Origin: DATLFI01 sp035524895
GTDB taxonomy: Bacteria; Acidobacteriota; Thermoanaerobaculia; Multivoradales; Multivoraceae
Length of the DNA: 42,416 nt
Direction of reading: 5' to 3'
Assembly: GCA_035524895.1 (NCBI GenBank)
Contig: DATLFI010000206.1
Coordinates: 1 to 42,416 of the forward strand
The notes under the pieces were generated by a model. That model saw only the letters and a list, made by a program, of their open reading frames with translations, made no database searches and was not told where the DNA came from. The position numbers and the translations under genes were made by a program. Shown here piece after piece: positions 36,663 through 42,416 of the stretch. Each line of letters begins with the position of its first letter. Within the stretch, counting starts at the first letter, position 1.

Positions 36663-38057
36663 CTACCCCATTCCCTCGGTCATCGCCCACGGGTCGAGCA
36701 GCTCCTCGAGCTCCTCTCGCGGCAGCACGCCGCGCTCGAGGCAGATCTCGCGTACGGTGCGACCCTTGGCGTAGGCCTCTTTGGCGATCGCGGCGGCCTG
36801 GTCGTAACCGATGCGCGGCACCAGTGAGGTCACCATCGCGAGCGAGCGCTCCACCAGCTCGTTGGCGCGCGCGCGGTCCGCCACGATGTCCACCACGCAC
36901 CGCTCGCGCAACAGACGGGAGGCGCTGGCGAGGATCTCGATCGACTGCAGCAGGTTGTGCGCGATCATCGGCATCATGACGTTGAGCTCGAAGCTGCCCG
37001 AGGCTCCGCCCCAGGTGATCGCGGCGTCGTTGCCGACCACCTGCGCGCAGACCATGAGCACCGATTCCGGAATCACCGGGTTGACCTTGCCCGGCATGAT
37101 CGAGCTGCCCGGCTGGAGGCTCGGGATGGCGATCTCGCCGATGCCACAGCGCGGACCCGAGGCCAGCCAGCGGATGTCATTGGCGACCTTGGTGAGCGAT
37201 ACCGCTATGGTCTTGAGTGCTCCCGAAAGCTCGACCGCGGCATCCTTCGCCGCCAACGCCTCGAACCTGTTCGGGGCGGCGACGAAGGGGTGCCCGGTAC
37301 GCTGCGCCAGCCGCCCGATCACGCCCTCTGCGAGCCCCGGTGGAGCGTTGAGCCCGGTGCCCACCGCAGTGCCTCCGAGAGCCAGCTCCGCAAGCCTCGG
37401 GAGTGCGGCCTCGAGGCGCTTCTCGCCGTTGCGAACCTGCTGCGCGTAGCCAGAGAACTCCTGGCCGAGCCGCACCGGAACGGCGTCCTGCAGGTGGGTG
37501 CGGCCGATCTTGACCACGTCGTCGAGCTCCCGTGCCTTCTCCTCGAGGGCCGCTGCCAGCTCCCGGAGCGCGGGCCGCAGCTCCTCCTCCACCGCACCGT
37601 AGGCGGCGACATGGATCGCGGTCGGCACGGTGTCGTTGCTCGACTGCCCGGCGTTGACGTGGTCGTTGGGATGTACCGGCTTCTTGCTGCCGATGGTCCC
37701 GCCGAGAAGCTCGATCGCGCGGTTCGACAGCACCTCGTTGACGTTCATGTTGGTCGAGGTGGCGGAGCCCGTCTGGAACACGTCCAGCGGAAAGTGCTCG
37801 TCGAAGCGACCGGCCAGCACGTCCTCGGCAGCGGTCTGGATCGCCTGAGCCAGGGCCGGCTCCAGGTGTCCCAGCTCGGCGTTCACCGCCGCAGCCTCGG
37901 CTTTGATCATGGCCATCGCGCGCACGAAGCGCCTCGGCATGCGCTGGCCGCTGACCGGGAAGTTGCGCCGCGCGCGCTCGGTCTGCGCGCCGTAGTAGGC
38001 GCTGGCGGGGACCTCGATCTCGCCGAGGGAGTCGGACTCGATGCGGGTGTCGGGCAT
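36663..38057 (-). CDS. fumC: Class II fumarate hydratase FumC
   Basis: Interconverts fumarate and malate in the citric acid cycle; iron-independent. The 464-residue protein shows the family's features: TRIESDSLGEIEVPASAYYGAQTERARRNF split over the N-terminus, SATSTNMNVNEVLSNRA, GQSSNDTVPTA, the catalytic GRTHLQDAVPV and the signature GSSIMPGKVNPV. The last helix bundle ends PWAMTEGMG. The ATG is well placed, 47 bases past carB. Argininosuccinate lyase or aspartase are excluded by the GRTHLQDAVP box and overall match, though aspartase is a close relative. Confidence 0.95.
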   Translation of the reverse strand: MPDTRIESDSLGEIEVPASAYYGAQTERARRNFPVSGQRMPRRFVRAMAMIKAEAAAVNAELGHLEPALAQAIQTAAEDVLAGRFDEHFPLDVFQTGSATSTNMNVNEVLSNRAIELLGGTIGSKKPVHPNDHVNAGQSSNDTVPTAIHVAAYGAVEEELRPALRELAAALEEKARELDDVVKIGRTHLQDAVPVRLGQEFSGYAQQVRNGEKRLEAALPRLAELALGGTAVGTGLNAPPGLAEGVIGRLAQRTGHPFVAAPNRFEALAAKDAAVELSGALKTIAVSLTKVANDIRWLASGPRCGIGEIAIPSLQPGSSIMPGKVNPVIPESVLMVCAQVVGNDAAITWGGASGSFELNVMMPMIAHNLLQSIEILASASRLLRERCVVDIVADRARANELVERSLAMVTSLVPRIGYDQAAAIAKEAYAKGRTVREICLERGVLPREELEELLDPWAMTEGMG

Positions 38058-38104
38058 GACGGGGATGGTCTCCTCGAGGGCCTGCGGCGTTCGGTGTCCT
38101 GGTC

Positions 38105-41362
<3,258 letters not shown>

Positions 41363-41370
41363 GACGCGGC

Positions 41371-41379
41371 AGTGTAGCA
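41371..41379 (-). promoter_or_regulatory. Extended -10 (TGC-TACACT) before carB
   Basis: Minus strand TGC then TACACT (41376-41371), eight bases before the GTG. The transcript would begin one or two bases before the start codon. No -35 is visible. Consistent with the other near-leaderless starts in the window. Confidence 0.35.
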
Positions 41380-41417
41380 ACGCCGCCGGCCCCACTCGCG
41401 GAGCTGGCCTCGGGAGC

Positions 41418-41630
41418 TCAGGAAGCCGCGCCGGACGGCGCAACGCGTGGCTCGAAGCCGCGGCACGCCGGCATGGGCAGCCGGGGGTAACGGTCGAAGG
41501 CCGGGTCGAAGTCCGACCTCGCACAGCGCAAGAACGCGCTCCGCTGCGACCGCACCACTCGGGCAAACGCGCAAGCGGCGCACACTCCGGCGTCGATCGA
41601 CAGGCCGGCGGCGGGTTCCTCGGGCCTCAC
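41418..41630 (-). CDS. Small four-Cys protein upstream of carB
   Basis: A 70-residue protein with GTG start preceded by GGGAGG five bases upstream. It has CAAC (Cys17, Cys20), Cys36 and Cys56 and the phrase FLRCARSDFDPAFDRYPRLPMPAC, here shortened to its key residues Cys36, YPRLP and Cys56. This pattern (paired Cys, a Cys-x-x-Ser segment, Tyr-Pro-x-x-Pro, Cys) looks like a small zinc-binding family of unknown role found in several environmental phyla; I recall it only by pattern. It runs in the same direction as carB, 55 bases before it. Confidence 0.6.
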   Translation of the reverse strand: MRPEEPAAGLSIDAGVCAACAFARVVRSQRSAFLRCARSDFDPAFDRYPRLPMPACRGFEPRVAPSGAAS

Positions 41631-42014
41631 CGACCCTCCCAGCCACCGCGGCCCCCGCCACGTCCGTTCGGCGCGGGGGCGCCAGGACGGGAAGAAAACG
41701 CAGGGGGCTGACGGTTCGTATACATGTATCGAGCGGGACGGGAGAGTTCACCCGAAGGTATCCCGTTCCCTCCCGCCAGGCTTCCCGCGAACCACGTCCG
41801 TGGTCGGACTTTGGGGGCCCCACGGCGGTGACTGGCCAGGTCGCCGCTCACGTCCCACGACTCACCACACCGCGATCGGCCCCGCCGGTCGCGCCCGCCA
41901 CCGAGAGGGCCGCGCGAGCGGCCCTCTTTCTGTTCGCGCCGATGGCTCTCTTGGGTCGTTGCGTAGGGCCACATAGCAAGTCGCCCGGCGCGCACAGTGC
42001 GCGCCTGGTCCGCG
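41631..42014. other. Gene-free stretch with several hairpins
   Basis: About 380 bases with no gene I can support. It contains a palindrome ATACATGTAT (41720-41729), ACCACG-TC-CGTGGT near 41790, a GCGGTGAC/GTCGCCGC stem near 41825-41850 and the strong terminator hairpin at 41905-41926. The succession of stems on the plus strand ending in a T-rich tail resembles the tail of a small RNA, but no promoter is clear. Confidence 0.4.
41905..41934 (+). terminator. Strong hairpin with T-tail, plus strand
   Basis: GAGGGCCGC (41905-41913), loop GCGA, GCGGCCCTC (41918-41926) and then TTTCTGTT. Nine perfect pairs and a GNRA-type loop. No plus-strand gene precedes it. On the minus strand the hairpin lies about 90 bases after the LolC/E-like stop but has no T-tract there. 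Confidence 0.6.
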
Positions 42015-42416
42015 TCACTCGTAGCGCAGGGCTGCCGCGGGGTCGAGTCGGGCCGCTCGCCGCGCCGCCATCAGACAGGCGAGGAGCGTGACGCCAAGGC
42101 TGAAGAACGACACCGCGAGCAGGTCGCCGCCACGCACGCGGAACGGCACCGAGCTCAGGAAGTAGATCTGGGCTACCTCGGCATCGAACCGCAGCAGCTC
42201 GAATCGAGTGAACAACCAGGAAAGTGCGGCCCCCAGCGACACGCCCAACGCCGTTCCGAGAGCGCCGAGGTACAACCCGCCGAGCAGGAAAACTCGCCTC
42301 AGCGGCGCGGGTCGCATCCCGAGCGCCGCGAGAACGCCCACGTCCCGCATCTTCTCGCGCACCAGCACCACCAGGGTCGCGCCGACATTGAACGTGGAAA
42401 CCACGACGATCAAGCC
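42015..42416 (-). CDS. LolC/LolE-like ABC transporter permease (C-terminal part, cut by window edge)
   Basis: Only the last ~133 residues are in the window; the gene continues past the right edge. The visible part is the C-terminal FtsX-type membrane domain: VSTFNVGATLVVLVREKMRDVGVL with LAALGM matches the LolC/E motif (FN..S.L...V.EK.RDI..L..MG), followed by helices FLLGGLYLGALGTALGVSLG, LLAVSFFSLGVTLLACLMA and the typical RRAARLDPAAALRYE end. Such permeases pull lipoproteins from the inner membrane for transfer to the outer membrane. A MacB-type export permease is possible, but the EKMRD motif and the partial context favour LolC/E. Confidence 0.8.
   Translation of the reverse strand, partial: GLIVVVSTFNVGATLVVLVREKMRDVGVLAALGMRPAPLRRVFLLGGLYLGALGTALGVSLGAALSWLFTRFELLRFDAEVAQIYFLSSVPFRVRGGDLLAVSFFSLGVTLLACLMAARRAARLDPAAALRYE

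Noticed and set aside
41460..41560. GTCGAAGTC-like string suggestive of a tRNA T-loop
   Set aside because: The flanking bases do not form T or acceptor stems, and the region is coding on the minus strand.

Overview
This is a high-GC window with tightly packed genes, frequent GTG and TTG starts and many 1-14 base overlaps between neighbours. Lipid A synthesis (lpxH), a LolC/E-type lipoprotein-export permease, a type IV/type II pilin-like protein and an MglA-type GTPase point to a Gram-negative, outer-membrane bacterium. A GWxTD-domain protein, a sigma-54 activator without a receiver domain and two small Cys-motif proteins are most reminiscent of Acidobacteriota (Thermoanaerobaculia-like) or a related deep lineage. 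That placement is inference; no rRNA or tRNA is present to settle it. Most of the window is core chromosome, and I see no integrase, IS element, CRISPR array or prophage.

Layout. 214-6829 (-): heat-shock operon hrcA-grpE-dnaK-dnaJ followed by prmA and rsmE, an order best known from Firmicutes. 7092-12112 (+): MglA-like GTPase with a long tail, then nrdR-lon-thiL. 12140-13720 (-): a protein with two copies of a helix-turn-helix module, then a pilin-like gene. 14021-17320 (-): a 1099-residue sigma-54 activator; a sigma-54-like promoter and a perfect palindrome lie between it and the pilin gene. 17384-21544 (-): aroA, lpxH, mrp, plsC. 21691-25295 (+): UDP-glucose dehydrogenase and UDP-glucuronate decarboxylase (UDP-xylose for surface glycans), an unknown 88-residue protein, a YggX-like protein and a TVP38/DedA membrane protein.

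25312-27443: a divergent pair, a ClpX-like ATPase lacking the usual protease-docking and pore residues (-) and an exported TPR protein (+), driven by what look like mirror-image -10 elements placed almost on the start codons. 27503-32842 (-): GWxTD protein, folE, queD-like, rlmD, an archaeal-type GAPDH homologue, a small Cys protein and a TlpA-like thioredoxin. 33100-34684 (-): a lysine-rich histone-H1-like protein and an alkaline-phosphatase-superfamily enzyme. 34683-35368 (+): a coiled-coil protein and an S4-domain protein. 35397-41630 (-): dinB, fumC, carB and a small Cys-rich protein. The right edge cuts a LolC/E-like permease.

The most unusual features are: (1) the self-contained sigma-54 activator/promoter/palindrome/pilin module; (2) the degenerate ClpX-like ATPase paired with an exported TPR protein through a mirrored promoter; (3) the duplicated HTH plus AT-hook-like protein; (4) several genes with a -10-like hexamer 6-9 bases before the start codon, suggesting leaderless mRNAs; and (5) a structured non-coding stretch ending in an orphan plus-strand terminator near 41.9 kb.
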